64,000 nt of DNA from Natribaculum breve (GCF_023008585.1 NZ_CP095390.1:186001-250000), one strand, 5' to 3'. Positions 48,907-56,718 are shown, numbered from the stretch's first letter. Made by a program: numbers and translations. The notes: a model not told the origin generated them from the letters alone.

Positions 48907-49770
48907 TTATTCGGCGGTCTCCATGATCTTGGTCGCTTCCGAGCGACCGAGCTCGCGGTAGGTGCGGGTGAACTCGTCGTGGAGGTCGTTCCACGCGTCA
49001 GTGTGACTGCCGTCGCGGCCGCGCTTGTCGGGGAGTTCTTCGTCCAACACTTCGAACTCGTACTCGTCGAAGTGAACCCGTTCGACCGCCGGCGTCTCGA
49101 GGCCCAGTCCATCGAGGAACGGGACGGTCGTGTTGACCCACTCCTCGGCCAGGTCCTCGAGGCTCTCGGTCCGGAATCCGGCGTCGACGATCGTTTCCTC
49201 CGTCTGCTCGTCGACCGGTTCGAACAGCGTCAGCGCGTGGGGGAAGAGCCGATCGACGGCGTCCTGGAGGCGCTCGTGGCCCTCGCCGGTGGCGAGCCGT
49301 TCCATCCAGTTTTCGGCGTGCTCTCGGTGGTATCCTTCCTCGGACTGGATCTTGCCGACGCGGTCTGCGATCTTGGCGTAACTGGACTCCTCGAGCGCCT
49401 CGAGGCGGAGTTCCTCGGCGACGTCGTAGAGGTAGTGGCGGACGATGGCGTCGGCCCAGTCACCCTCGGCGAACGGCCGTTCGACGAGCGTGCTGTGGCG
49501 CCACTCGTCGGGATCGCGTTCGTACACGAGTTCGTGTTCCTCGTAGCCGAGGTCTTCCAGGACGTCGTACCACAGTCTGGCGTGACCGAGTTCGTCCTGG
49601 GCGTTGTTCGACAGCGCCAGGTCCGACTCGAGGGTGGGTGCGCGGACCTGCCACTCGGTGTAGCGCTCTGCGAGCACGTACTCGTCGTCGGCGAGGCGCT
49701 GTAGCAGGGCCTCGAGCGCGTCTCGCTCGTCGGCGTCGAGTTCCTCGGGGCTCTCGATCTCGCCGACCAT
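48907..49770 (-). CDS. paaC: Phenylacetyl-CoA epoxidase subunit PaaC
   Basis: A ferritin-like helical protein of 287 residues forming a heterodimer with PaaA. Two full metal-type motifs are visible: NNAQDELGHARLWYD (DExxH) and IQSEEGYHREHAENW (EExxH), with further glutamates in the paired helices. In E. coli PaaC, as I recall it, these motifs are degenerate and the subunit binds no iron, so this version may keep a diiron site. Its ATG overlaps the paaB stop (TGATG). Confidence 0.92.
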   Translation of the reverse strand: MVGEIESPEELDADERDALEALLQRLADDEYVLAERYTEWQVRAPTLESDLALSNNAQDELGHARLWYDVLEDLGYEEHELVYERDPDEWRHSTLVERPFAEGDWADAIVRHYLYDVAEELRLEALEESSYAKIADRVGKIQSEEGYHREHAENWMERLATGEGHERLQDAVDRLFPHALTLFEPVDEQTEETIVDAGFRTESLEDLAEEWVNTTVPFLDGLGLETPAVERVHFDEYEFEVLDEELPDKRGRDGSHTDAWNDLHDEFTRTYRELGRSEATKIMETAE

Positions 49771-50087
49771 CAGGCGTCACCCCGCTGTTTCTCGGCTTCG
49801 GCCTGCTGGCCTTCCGAGTCGATGACCTCTGCCGCGTGCTCGACGTCCGACTTGTACGTCGGTGCCCAGCGGTAGCTCTTGTCGGTCGAACCGCCGAAGG
49901 CAATCTCGTCGGCGTCGAGTTCGCCGATCTCGGACTTCGGGACGACCCAGATGCTGTTGGTCGGTTTGCGCCGGCCGTGCTGGATAGCGGCGAACTGCTT
50001 TGCCATCTCACGGTCCGGCGCGTGAACGTTGCCACAGTGGGTGTGGTAGCCACCCTGCTCTTCCTGTCGGAATACTTCCCAAATCAT
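49770..50087 (-). CDS. paaB: Phenylacetyl-CoA epoxidase subunit PaaB
   Basis: A small bridging subunit of 105 residues: MIWEVFRQEEQGGYHTHCGNVHAPDREMAKQFAAIQHGRRKPTNSIWVVPKSEI is the PaaB signature. It joins PaaAC heterodimers in the epoxidase complex. The C-terminal 40 residues are acidic. It starts two bases after the paaA stop. ATG 50087 is chosen because the conserved WEVF begins at residue 3. Confidence 0.93.
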   Translation of the reverse strand: MIWEVFRQEEQGGYHTHCGNVHAPDREMAKQFAAIQHGRRKPTNSIWVVPKSEIGELDADEIAFGGSTDKSYRWAPTYKSDVEHAAEVIDSEGQQAEAEKQRGDA

Positions 50088-50089
50088 GG

Positions 50090-51031
50090 TCAGTCGGCTG
50101 CCTGCGGTTTGGCGCTTCCTTCGGGCACGTTCTCCCACTCGAGCGTGTCACGGACCCACTGGACGGCGTCCTGTGCGGCCTTGCGACCGTTGATCTGACC
50201 CAGTCCGGGTTCGTAGTCGTTCTTGGCGATCTGGAAGAACTCGTCCCAGTCCAGATCGTCCTCGACGACCTCGTAGGTGCCGTCGTCGCGCTCGCGAATT
50301 CGCGGCTCGTCGGGGATCTCGAGGCCGTAGCGCTCTGCTTTCGGGATGTACTCGCGCAGGAACATCGAGCGAAGTTCGTCGTTAGACTTCGTCTTCAGCC
50401 CGACGTCCGAGGAGAAGTCGTGGTGGGTGCTCTTGTCGTCGGTGGGGCCGAAGAACTGAATGATGCGGGGCCACCACTTCTCGAAGGCCTCCTGGGTCAT
50501 CTCCTGTTCCTTCTTCGAGCCCGTCATCAGCGTCGCGAGGATGCTCTCGCCGTGTTTGACGTGGAAGCCCTCCTCGAAGCACACCTTGTCCATCGCGTGG
50601 GCGTAGGGTTCCCAGCTGGTACGACGCAGGGTCGCCTGCCGGCGCATCGCCGCCCCGTCGACGAAGAAGGCGATCATCGGCGTCTCGACCCAGCTGTCCA
50701 TCGGGTAGTGGAAGCAGTTGAGGAACTTGCCCTTGCCGTTCGCGAGGTCGTCGAGCATCTCCTCGCGGGTCTTCACGCCGAGGGACTCCGCGGCGCGGTA
50801 GAGCAACTGCCCGTGGCCGATCTCGTCCTGGACCTTCGCGGAAAAGGCCAGCTTTCGGTCGATACTCGGCGCCTGCCGGATGAACGGACGCTCCAGGTAC
50901 GCGCCCATGATCTCGCTGTTGGCGTGGAACTCGATCATCCGGGTCGCCGCCCTCCGGTACTCCTCGGGCATGTCGTCCGCGGGGCTGAACGCCCGCGGTT
51001 CCGCCCGTTCTTTGACTGTGTCGACGTCCAT
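50090..51031 (-). CDS. paaA: Phenylacetyl-CoA epoxidase catalytic subunit PaaA
   Basis: The diiron oxygenase subunit of 313 residues converting phenylacetyl-CoA to the ring 1,2-epoxide. Iron-ligand motifs are FHANSEIMGAYLE with VQDEIGHGQLLYR, and CFEEGFHVKHGE (two ExxH pairs). Conserved SWVETPMIAFFVDGAAMRRQ and FFGPTDDKSTHH follow. It leads the operon paaA-paaB-paaC-paaD-zinc ribbon. Electrons normally come from PaaE, which I did not find in the window. The 88-base gap to the divergent regulator contains both promoters. Confidence 0.95.
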   Translation of the reverse strand: MDVDTVKERAEPRAFSPADDMPEEYRRAATRMIEFHANSEIMGAYLERPFIRQAPSIDRKLAFSAKVQDEIGHGQLLYRAAESLGVKTREEMLDDLANGKGKFLNCFHYPMDSWVETPMIAFFVDGAAMRRQATLRRTSWEPYAHAMDKVCFEEGFHVKHGESILATLMTGSKKEQEMTQEAFEKWWPRIIQFFGPTDDKSTHHDFSSDVGLKTKSNDELRSMFLREYIPKAERYGLEIPDEPRIRERDDGTYEVVEDDLDWDEFFQIAKNDYEPGLGQINGRKAAQDAVQWVRDTLEWENVPEGSAKPQAAD

Positions 51032-51089
51032 CGTTCATAGTTCTCTAGCACGGACACGGTCTTAGTGATTGACCCGGACATAGAGTGGG

Positions 51090-51097
51090 TTTAAGTA
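51090..51097 (+). promoter_or_regulatory. TATA box of the Bat-type regulator gene
   Basis: tttaagta lies inside the palindrome-like gggtttaagtaccc (51087-51100), centred 26 bases before ATG 51120; a leaderless transcript is expected. Binding there could also affect the divergent paaA promoter. Confidence 0.5.
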
Positions 51098-51119
51098 CCC
51101 GGGGGCGCTACGATCGACC

Positions 51120-51758
51120 ATGATCGAGGAGTGTCTGGCCGTGGAGTTCCAGGTCACCGACGACGACTGTCCACTGGCCGACGCGACGCGGGACGTCGAC
51201 GTGCAGATCAACGCGCTCCCGCCCCAGCTCCGTGACGACGGCTACGTTCTCTTGCAGTTCAGTTCGCCGACGAACGAGGCCCTGCGCGAGACCCTCGACG
51301 CCGACGACCGGATCCGCTACCTCCACGTCGCGACCGCGGACGGCCGGGACACCTACCGCTGTCTCTCGAAACACCCCTGCATCGTCCACACGCTCATCAG
51401 CGGCGGGCTCATCGTCGAGAACCTCCGGTACCGGGACGGCCGGGCCGCCATCTTCGGTGCGGTCGTCGGCCGCGACGTCCTCAAAGGCGTCATGGAACGG
51501 GCCGGACAGGCCGTCGGCGTGCGACTCGAGCGCGTCTACCCGCTCCAGTCGGAAGCCGAGGAGGTCCCGAGCCAGCAGTGGAACGTCACGCCAAGACAGG
51601 AAGAGTGCATTCGCGCCGCGCTGGAGCTCGGCTACTTCTCCATTCCGCGGGAGGCGACCGCGAGCGACGTCGCGGACGAACTCGGCATCAGCAAATCGGC
51701 GTTCCTCGAGCGACTCCACCGGGCGGAGGCGTCGCTGTTCGAGCAGATTTTCATGTGA
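51120..51758 (+). CDS. Bat-type HTH-10 transcriptional regulator
   Basis: A protein of 212 residues. The C-terminal bacterio-opsin-activator-type HTH (about 152-212) reads VTPRQEECIRAALELGYFSIPREATASDVADELGISKSAFLERLHRAEASLF. The N-terminal 150 residues form a ligand- or signal-binding domain without PAS or GAF motifs I can name. It is divergent from the paa operon and is the best candidate for its regulator; the effector may be phenylacetyl-CoA or an intermediate, as for bacterial PaaR/PaaX, but this is inference. Confidence 0.9.
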   Translation: MIEECLAVEFQVTDDDCPLADATRDVDVQINALPPQLRDDGYVLLQFSSPTNEALRETLDADDRIRYLHVATADGRDTYRCLSKHPCIVHTLISGGLIVENLRYRDGRAAIFGAVVGRDVLKGVMERAGQAVGVRLERVYPLQSEAEEVPSQQWNVTPRQEECIRAALELGYFSIPREATASDVADELGISKSAFLERLHRAEASLFEQIFM

Positions 51759-51809
51759 CGACCGCACCCGCCCGATAGCTATTTGGTCTCACACGTACAC
51801 CGCCCGGCC

Positions 51810-52208
51810 ATGGAGGACTCAGTCGCAACTGCGCGTTCGCTCGCAGAGGACGATCCGTACTGTGAAACCCTCGGAATCGAACTGCTCGACATCGGCGAAG
51901 GCACCGCGACGACCGAGTTGACGGTGACCGAAGACCTGCTGAACTTCCACGGCACCCCCCACGGCGGCGCGGTCTACTCGCTCGCGGACGCGGCGTTCGC
52001 CGCCGCCTCGAACTCCCACGGCGACACCGCGGTCGCCCTCGAGACGAACATCTCCTACCTCGACGCCGTCGACGTCGGTGACGTCCTCACGGCGACCGCA
52101 GAGGAGACCCACGTCGCCGGCCGAACCGCCGAGTACGAGGTCGTCGTCACCGACCAGGACGACGAACGGATCTCGACGTTCCGCGGCCGGGTGTACGTCC
52201 TGGGTTAG
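51810..52208 (+). CDS. paaI: PaaI-type hydroxyphenylacetyl-CoA thioesterase
   Basis: A hotdog thioesterase of 132 residues: MEDSVATARSLAEDDPYCETLGIELLDIGEGTATTELTVTEDLLNFHGTPHGGAVYSLADAAFAAASNSHG. The HGGAVYSLAD motif carries the catalytic Asp. In phenylacetate pathways PaaI releases CoA from dead-end ring-hydroxylated or stalled intermediates. It follows the regulator by 51 bases. After it, 52209-52403 has no gene I can support. Confidence 0.9.
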   Translation: MEDSVATARSLAEDDPYCETLGIELLDIGEGTATTELTVTEDLLNFHGTPHGGAVYSLADAAFAAASNSHGDTAVALETNISYLDAVDVGDVLTATAEETHVAGRTAEYEVVVTDQDDERISTFRGRVYVLG

Positions 52209-52403
52209 AATCGGACGTCGGTTACGTTCTTCTCGCGAAGATACGGGCAGAGAGACCGACGGTCGGCGACGGACACGTCCACCACGCCGGCGACGGCTGT
52301 GTCCAGCGGACAGCAGCGTGTGACCAGCGTTCGGGCAGTACGACTCGGTCGTCGGTCTCGAAGAAAACGAACCGGAGGCCCTCGGGTCGACAGTCCGCAG
52401 GGA

Positions 52404-53690
52404 CTATCGGTGGTCGAACACGCGCTGGACCTTGCCGACTTCCGTGCGCTCGATGGTCCCGTACTCGGCGAGCGTCAGGACGTCGGGGGTAAAGGAGAGG
52501 ACGTTCTCGAGGCGGGTGAGGATCCGGTCGTGGAGTTCGTCCACGTCGCCGTCGAAGTCGTCGACGAGTTCGACCGTGACCTCGATGGTGTCGAGGTTGT
52601 TCTCGCGGTCCAGGTCGATGCGGTAGTAGGGTGCCACCTCGTCGAACTCGAGGACGACGTCCTCGATCTCGCTCGGGTAGAGGTTGACCCCGCGGACGAT
52701 CAGCAGGTCGTCGGCGCGACCGGTGACGTTGTCCATGCGGACCATCGTCCGGCCACACTCACACTCCTCGTAGTTCAGCGTCGTGAGGTCGCCAGTGCGG
52801 TACCGGAGCACCGGCAGCGCCTCTTTCGAGAGCGTCGTCAGGACGAGTTCGCCCTCTTCGCCTTCGGGGAGCGGTTCGCCCGTCTCGGGGTCGACGACTT
52901 CGGGGTAGAAGCGGTCTTCCCAGAGGTGCAGGCCGTCCTGGGCCTCGTGGCACTCGTTGGAGACGCCGGGGCCGACGATCTCCGAGAGGCCGTAGATGTC
53001 GATCCCGTTGACGTCGAGGCGCTCTTCGATCTCCTCGCGCATCGGTTCCGTACAGGGCTCTGCGCCGAAGATGACCGTCGAGAGAGGCAGGTCCCTGACG
53101 TCGACGCCCATCTCCTCGGCCGTCTCGGCGAGGTAGAGCGCGTACGATGGCGTACAGGAGATCGCGTCGCTCTCGAGGTCCTGGAGCATCTCGACCTGGC
53201 GCTGGGTCCCGCCGCCGCCGATGGGGATCACCGTCGCGCCGAGTTTTTCGACCCCGTAGTGGAGACCGAGGCCCCCGGTGAACAGGCCGTAGCCGTAGGC
53301 GTTCTGGACGGTGTCGCCCGGTTCGACGCCACCCGCGGCGAGCGAGCGTGCGACCGCGTCGCTCCAGACCTCGAGGTCCTTCTCGGTGTACGAGACGATC
53401 TTGGGCTTGCCCGTCGTCCCCGAGGAGGCGTGGATGCGCCGGATCTCCTCGTCGTCGACGGCGAACAGGCCGTCGGGGTACTCGGCGCGGAAGTCCTCTT
53501 TCGTCGTGAACGGGAGTTTGTGAATGTCGTCGACCGTCTCGATGTCCTCGGGCGAGACGCCGGCCTCGTCGAGTTCTTCGCGGTAGTAGTCGACGTTTTC
53601 GTACGCGTTCCGTACCGTCTCGCGGAGGCGCTCGTTCTGGACTGCCCGGATCTCGTCGCGTGAGGCAGTCTCTATGTCCTCGTAAATCAT
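52404..53690 (-). CDS. paaK: Phenylacetate-CoA ligase (second copy)
   Basis: A paralogue of 428 residues of the ligase at 46033-47316: same P-loop RIHASSGTTGKPKIVSYT, YGLSEIVGPGVSNECHE, and DDLLIVRGVNLYPSEIEDVV. Differences are spread through the substrate-facing region (GFHGGAEALGANVVPTSSGN in copy one, GLHYGVEKLGATVIPIGGGG here), so the substrate range may differ. Unlike most genes here it has a strong Shine-Dalgarno sequence (GGAGGTGA) just before ATG 53690. It diverges from the thiolase operon. Four further extension codons to 53714 are rejected. Confidence 0.93.
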   Translation of the reverse strand: MIYEDIETASRDEIRAVQNERLRETVRNAYENVDYYREELDEAGVSPEDIETVDDIHKLPFTTKEDFRAEYPDGLFAVDDEEIRRIHASSGTTGKPKIVSYTEKDLEVWSDAVARSLAAGGVEPGDTVQNAYGYGLFTGGLGLHYGVEKLGATVIPIGGGGTQRQVEMLQDLESDAISCTPSYALYLAETAEEMGVDVRDLPLSTVIFGAEPCTEPMREEIEERLDVNGIDIYGLSEIVGPGVSNECHEAQDGLHLWEDRFYPEVVDPETGEPLPEGEEGELVLTTLSKEALPVLRYRTGDLTTLNYEECECGRTMVRMDNVTGRADDLLIVRGVNLYPSEIEDVVLEFDEVAPYYRIDLDRENNLDTIEVTVELVDDFDGDVDELHDRILTRLENVLSFTPDVLTLAEYGTIERTEVGKVQRVFDHR

Positions 53691-53692
53691 CC

Positions 53693-53700
53693 TCACCTCC
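53693..53700 (-). promoter_or_regulatory. Strong Shine-Dalgarno sequence of the second paaK
   Basis: GGAGGTGA on the coding strand, with five bases between GGAGG and ATG 53690. This gene is therefore probably leadered, in contrast to the leaderless pattern of many neighbours; gttaaaaatt (53717-53726, complement) can serve as its TATA region. Confidence 0.6.
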
Positions 53701-53735
53701 CACTCTATAGTCACCTGTTAAAAATTATGTGGTAC

Positions 53736-53752
53736 GGAAAGCCACGCTTTCC
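53736..53752. promoter_or_regulatory. 17-bp palindrome GGAAAGC-CAC-GCTTTCC between divergent promoters
   Basis: Perfect 7-bp arms around a 3-base centre, in the 129-base gap between the second paaK and the thiolase gene. The position suits an operator controlling both directions. Confidence 0.45.
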
Positions 53753-53790
53753 AGACAGGTAACCGACGGTAACGATCCGCGTCCCGAAGC

Positions 53791-53797
53791 TATATTT
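53791..53797 (+). promoter_or_regulatory. TATA box of the thiolase/DUF35 operon
   Basis: tatattt is centred 26 bases before ATG 53820, consistent with a leaderless transcript. Confidence 0.5.
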
Positions 53798-53819
53798 CTG
53801 CCCGGGACAACGGGCGGAT

Positions 53820-54995
53820 ATGCGGGATGTCTACGTCATCGGAGCGGGACAGACCGCCTTCGGCGCGTTCCCGGACCGGAGCTACCGGGATCTGTTCGCC
53901 GAGGCGTACGAGTCCGCCCGTGACAGCGTCGACGACGGAATCGACACGGACGAGATCGACGAGGCAGTAGTCGGCAGCCTCGGCGTCGGGGGACGCCAGC
54001 TCGGCCTCTCCGGCCCGGCGGTGACCGAACACGTCGGGCTGCACAACACGCCCTGCTCGAGGGTCGAGAACGCCTGTGCGGCCGGCGGCTTCGCCGTCCG
54101 CCAGGGCGTCCAGGCGATCAAGAGCGGGCTGGCCGACGTCGTCCTCGTCGGCGGCTACGAGGTGATGACCGACATGAGCGGCGACGTCACGAAGTACTGG
54201 CTCGGCGTCTCCGGCGAGACGGAGTGGGAACGGCTGACCGGGACCACGTTCTCGGGCGTCTACGCCCAGATGGCCAGCGCCTACATGGAGAAATACGGCG
54301 CGACGAACGAGGACCTCTCGCGCGTGGCCGTCAAGAACCACGCGAACGGCGCGAAAAACCCGAAGGCCCACCTCGGCTTCGAGTGCTCGCTCGAGGACGC
54401 GACCTCCGCACCCGCGGTCGCCGATCCGTTGAACCTCTATCACTGCTGTCCGACCTCAGACGGCGCGGCCGTCGCCCTGCTGGCGAGCGAGGACGTCGTC
54501 GGCGAGTACACCGACGAGCGCGTCCGCGTCGCCGGCGTCGGCGCGGCCAGCGAGCGCGTCGGGCTGGCCGAACGGGACAGCTACACCGGCATCTCGGCCT
54601 CCCAGGTCGCGGCCGAGACGGCCTACGATCGGGCCGACGTGACGCCCGAGGACATCGATTTCGCGGAGGTCCACGACTGCTTTGCCATCGCAGAACTGGT
54701 CGCCTACGAGGATCTGGGCTTCTGTGAACCCGGCGAAGCGCCCCGCCTGTTGCGCGAGGGCGTCACCGACCCCGACGGCGACCTGCCGGTCAACACCTCC
54801 GGCGGGCTGAAGTCGAAAGGCCACCCGATCGGTGCGACCGGCACGGGCCAGGTCGTCGAGGCCTTCGACCAGCTCACCGGTCGGGCGGGCGAGCGCCAGC
54901 TCGACGATCCCAGGTACGGTCTCACCCACAACGTGGGCGGGAGCGGCGGTGCGTCAGTCGTCCACGTCTTCGAGAACGAGGAGGTGGCACGATGA
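53820..54995 (+). CDS. Thiolase-family acyltransferase (SCP-x/archaeal acetoacetyl-CoA thiolase type)
   Basis: An enzyme of 391 residues. The nucleophilic cysteine is Cys86 in RVENACAAGGFAV; the second-half motifs are SKGHPIGATGTGQ and HNVGGSGGAS. It belongs to the thiolase group that in archaea forms complexes with a DUF35 (OB-fold) protein and an HMG-CoA-synthase-like protein. The stop overlaps the next start (ATGA), and that gene encodes exactly such a partner fused in one chain. The reaction is probably thiolytic cleavage or condensation in acyl-CoA catabolism, not necessarily the mevalonate pathway. Confidence 0.9.
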   Translation: MRDVYVIGAGQTAFGAFPDRSYRDLFAEAYESARDSVDDGIDTDEIDEAVVGSLGVGGRQLGLSGPAVTEHVGLHNTPCSRVENACAAGGFAVRQGVQAIKSGLADVVLVGGYEVMTDMSGDVTKYWLGVSGETEWERLTGTTFSGVYAQMASAYMEKYGATNEDLSRVAVKNHANGAKNPKAHLGFECSLEDATSAPAVADPLNLYHCCPTSDGAAVALLASEDVVGEYTDERVRVAGVGAASERVGLAERDSYTGISASQVAAETAYDRADVTPEDIDFAEVHDCFAIAELVAYEDLGFCEPGEAPRLLREGVTDPDGDLPVNTSGGLKSKGHPIGATGTGQVVEAFDQLTGRAGERQLDDPRYGLTHNVGGSGGASVVHVFENEEVAR

Positions 54996-56410
54996 CCGGC
55001 ATCGAGAGCGTCGGCGCGTACGCGCCCCGCTACCGGCTCACCGCCGAGGCCGTCGAGGAGGCCTGGGGGCAGTTCCACGGCGCGGGCGTCTCCGAGACCG
55101 CCGTGCCTGCAGGTGACGAGGACACGCTGACGATGGCCTACGAGGCCGCCTCGAGTGCCCTCGAAGCGGGCGAGGTCGACCCGGCGGACGTCACCGCCCT
55201 GCTCGTCGGGACGACGACCCCGCCGAACGAGGAGGAGGCGATGGGACCGCGACTGGCCAGCACGCTCGGCCTCCCCGAGGCCCTCGAGACCCGCCAGTTC
55301 ACGGGGAGCACCCGCGTCGGCGTCGACGCGCTGGCGGCCGGCCTCGAGCGCGACGGCACCTCCCTGGTCGTCGCGACCGACGCGCCGCGGGGCGCGCCGG
55401 ACGACGAGATCGAACACGCTGGCGGCGCTGGCGCTGCCGCGCTCGTGCTCACGCCAGACGGCTCCGGGTCCGTGACGGAGCGCGCCGAACGAGTCGAGGC
55501 GTTCCCCGGCACCCGGTTCCGCCCGCGCGGCTCCGAGGAGACGACCGGCCTCGGCGTCACCGGCTACGATCGGCGGGCGTTCACCGACACCGTCGCGGCC
55601 GCTGCCGACGACCTCGAGGCCGACCTCGCTACCGCCGACGCCGTCTGCCTCCAGTCGCCGAACGGCAAACTCCCCTACCGCGCGACGGGCGCGCTGGGCG
55701 TCGACGGCGAGACGCTCCAGCGCGGGACGACCGTCCACGACCTCGGCGACACCGGCGCGGCCAGCACGCTCCTCGGCCTCGCGAACGCGCTCGAGGACGG
55801 TCACACCGACCTCGTCCTGATCGGCTACGGCTCCGGGGGCGGCGCGACGGCGTTGGCCGTCGACGGCGACGGAGTCGCCGTCGAGACGGATCTCGAGGGT
55901 GCGGAGACGCTCACCTACGGCGAGTACCTCCGGATGCGCGGCGACGTCACCCCGGGCGAACCCGACGGTGGCGGCGCGTACGTCAGCGTCCCGAGCTGGA
56001 AGCGCACCCTCCCTCAGCGCCACCGGCTCGTCGCCGGTCGCTGCCGGCAGTGTGGCGACCTCGCGTTCCCGCCCGAAGGTGCCTGTACGAACTGCGGCAC
56101 GCTCGAGGAGTACGACGAGGTCGAACTGCCCGGCACCGGCACCGTCGAGGGGGCGACCGTCATCGGCCAGGGCGGTGCCCCGCCGGAGTTCGTCGAACAG
56201 CAGGCCCGCGAGGGCGCGTACGTCAGCGCCGTGGTCGCCCTCGACGGCCCCGACGGTGCGGACGACGCCGTCTCGACGCCGGCGCAGGTCCTGACCGTCG
56301 GCGACAAGACCGTCGAGGTCGGCGACCGCGTCGCGGCGACGATCCGCCAGATCTACACCCAGGAGGGCGTGACCCGCTACGGGTTCAAGATGCGGCCCCT
56401 CGAGGAGTAA
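54992..56410 (+). CDS. HMG-CoA synthase-like protein fused to a DUF35 zinc-ribbon/OB domain
   Basis: A protein of 472 residues. Residues about 1-330 follow the HMG-CoA synthase/ketosynthase fold (GIESVGAYAPRYRLTAEAVEEAWG; ALLVGTTTPP). Where synthases have a nucleophilic cysteine (AC-K/F-GGT), the sequence is RQFTGSTRVGVDAL, with no cysteine. Residues about 335-472 are DUF35: zinc ribbon CRQCGDLAFPPEGACTNCG and an OB fold (GTGTVEGATVIGQGG). It is coupled to the thiolase by a four-base overlap. I infer a scaffold that channels intermediates to the thiolase, not an active synthase. Confidence 0.88.
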   Translation: MTGIESVGAYAPRYRLTAEAVEEAWGQFHGAGVSETAVPAGDEDTLTMAYEAASSALEAGEVDPADVTALLVGTTTPPNEEEAMGPRLASTLGLPEALETRQFTGSTRVGVDALAAGLERDGTSLVVATDAPRGAPDDEIEHAGGAGAAALVLTPDGSGSVTERAERVEAFPGTRFRPRGSEETTGLGVTGYDRRAFTDTVAAAADDLEADLATADAVCLQSPNGKLPYRATGALGVDGETLQRGTTVHDLGDTGAASTLLGLANALEDGHTDLVLIGYGSGGGATALAVDGDGVAVETDLEGAETLTYGEYLRMRGDVTPGEPDGGGAYVSVPSWKRTLPQRHRLVAGRCRQCGDLAFPPEGACTNCGTLEEYDEVELPGTGTVEGATVIGQGGAPPEFVEQQAREGAYVSAVVALDGPDGADDAVSTPAQVLTVGDKTVEVGDRVAATIRQIYTQEGVTRYGFKMRPLEE

Positions 56411-56436
56411 CGCGTCTCGTCTGATTCCTCGAGTGA

Positions 56437-56718
56437 AGCTATGGTCGACTAGATTTTCTCGAGCGTCGGGACGAGACGTTCGAACCCAGCGAAATAGCCC
56501 GCCGGATCGACGCGACCGAGAACTCGGTTCGGTCGGTTCTCGAACGGCTCCGCGATCTCGACCTCGTCCGGGACGGAGAATCCGGCTGGACGGTCGACGA
56601 TCTCGAGGCCGTCAGGCACGCGTTCGTCCACAGTTCGACAGCAACGTTTCTCGACGAGGTGCTGGGGGCCGAATCGTGCGATGAATGGATCGAAACAGCA
56701 GAAAACGAGTCGCCCTGA
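56437..56718 (+). pseudogene. Remnant of a winged-helix regulator
   Basis: From 56437 to a TGA at 56716-56718 the frame is open and encodes FLERRDETFEPSEIARRIDATENS, then VRSVLERLRDLDLVRDGESGWTVDDLEAVRHAF and HSSTATFLDEVLGAESCDEWIETAENESP, a convincing winged helix plus acidic tail. There is no start codon in frame: TGA at 56434-56436 bounds it, and the nearby ATG 56441 is out of frame and stops after three codons. A frameshift or deletion appears to have removed the start. It overlaps no gene and ends directly at the thiolase stop. Confidence 0.55.

Noticed and set aside
48931..48948. GGTCGCT-TCCG-AGCGACC hairpin in the 3' part of paaC as another hairpin element.
   Set aside because: It is a single hairpin with a tetraloop, lacks the second GGC-GAA-GCC hairpin, and lies in a conserved helix of PaaC.
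52209..52403. A minus-strand stretch reading FVFFETDDRVVLPERWSHAAV after the PaaI gene as a gene remnant.
   Set aside because: Too short, without a family match or start, and the rest of the frame is low-complexity; I could not support it.
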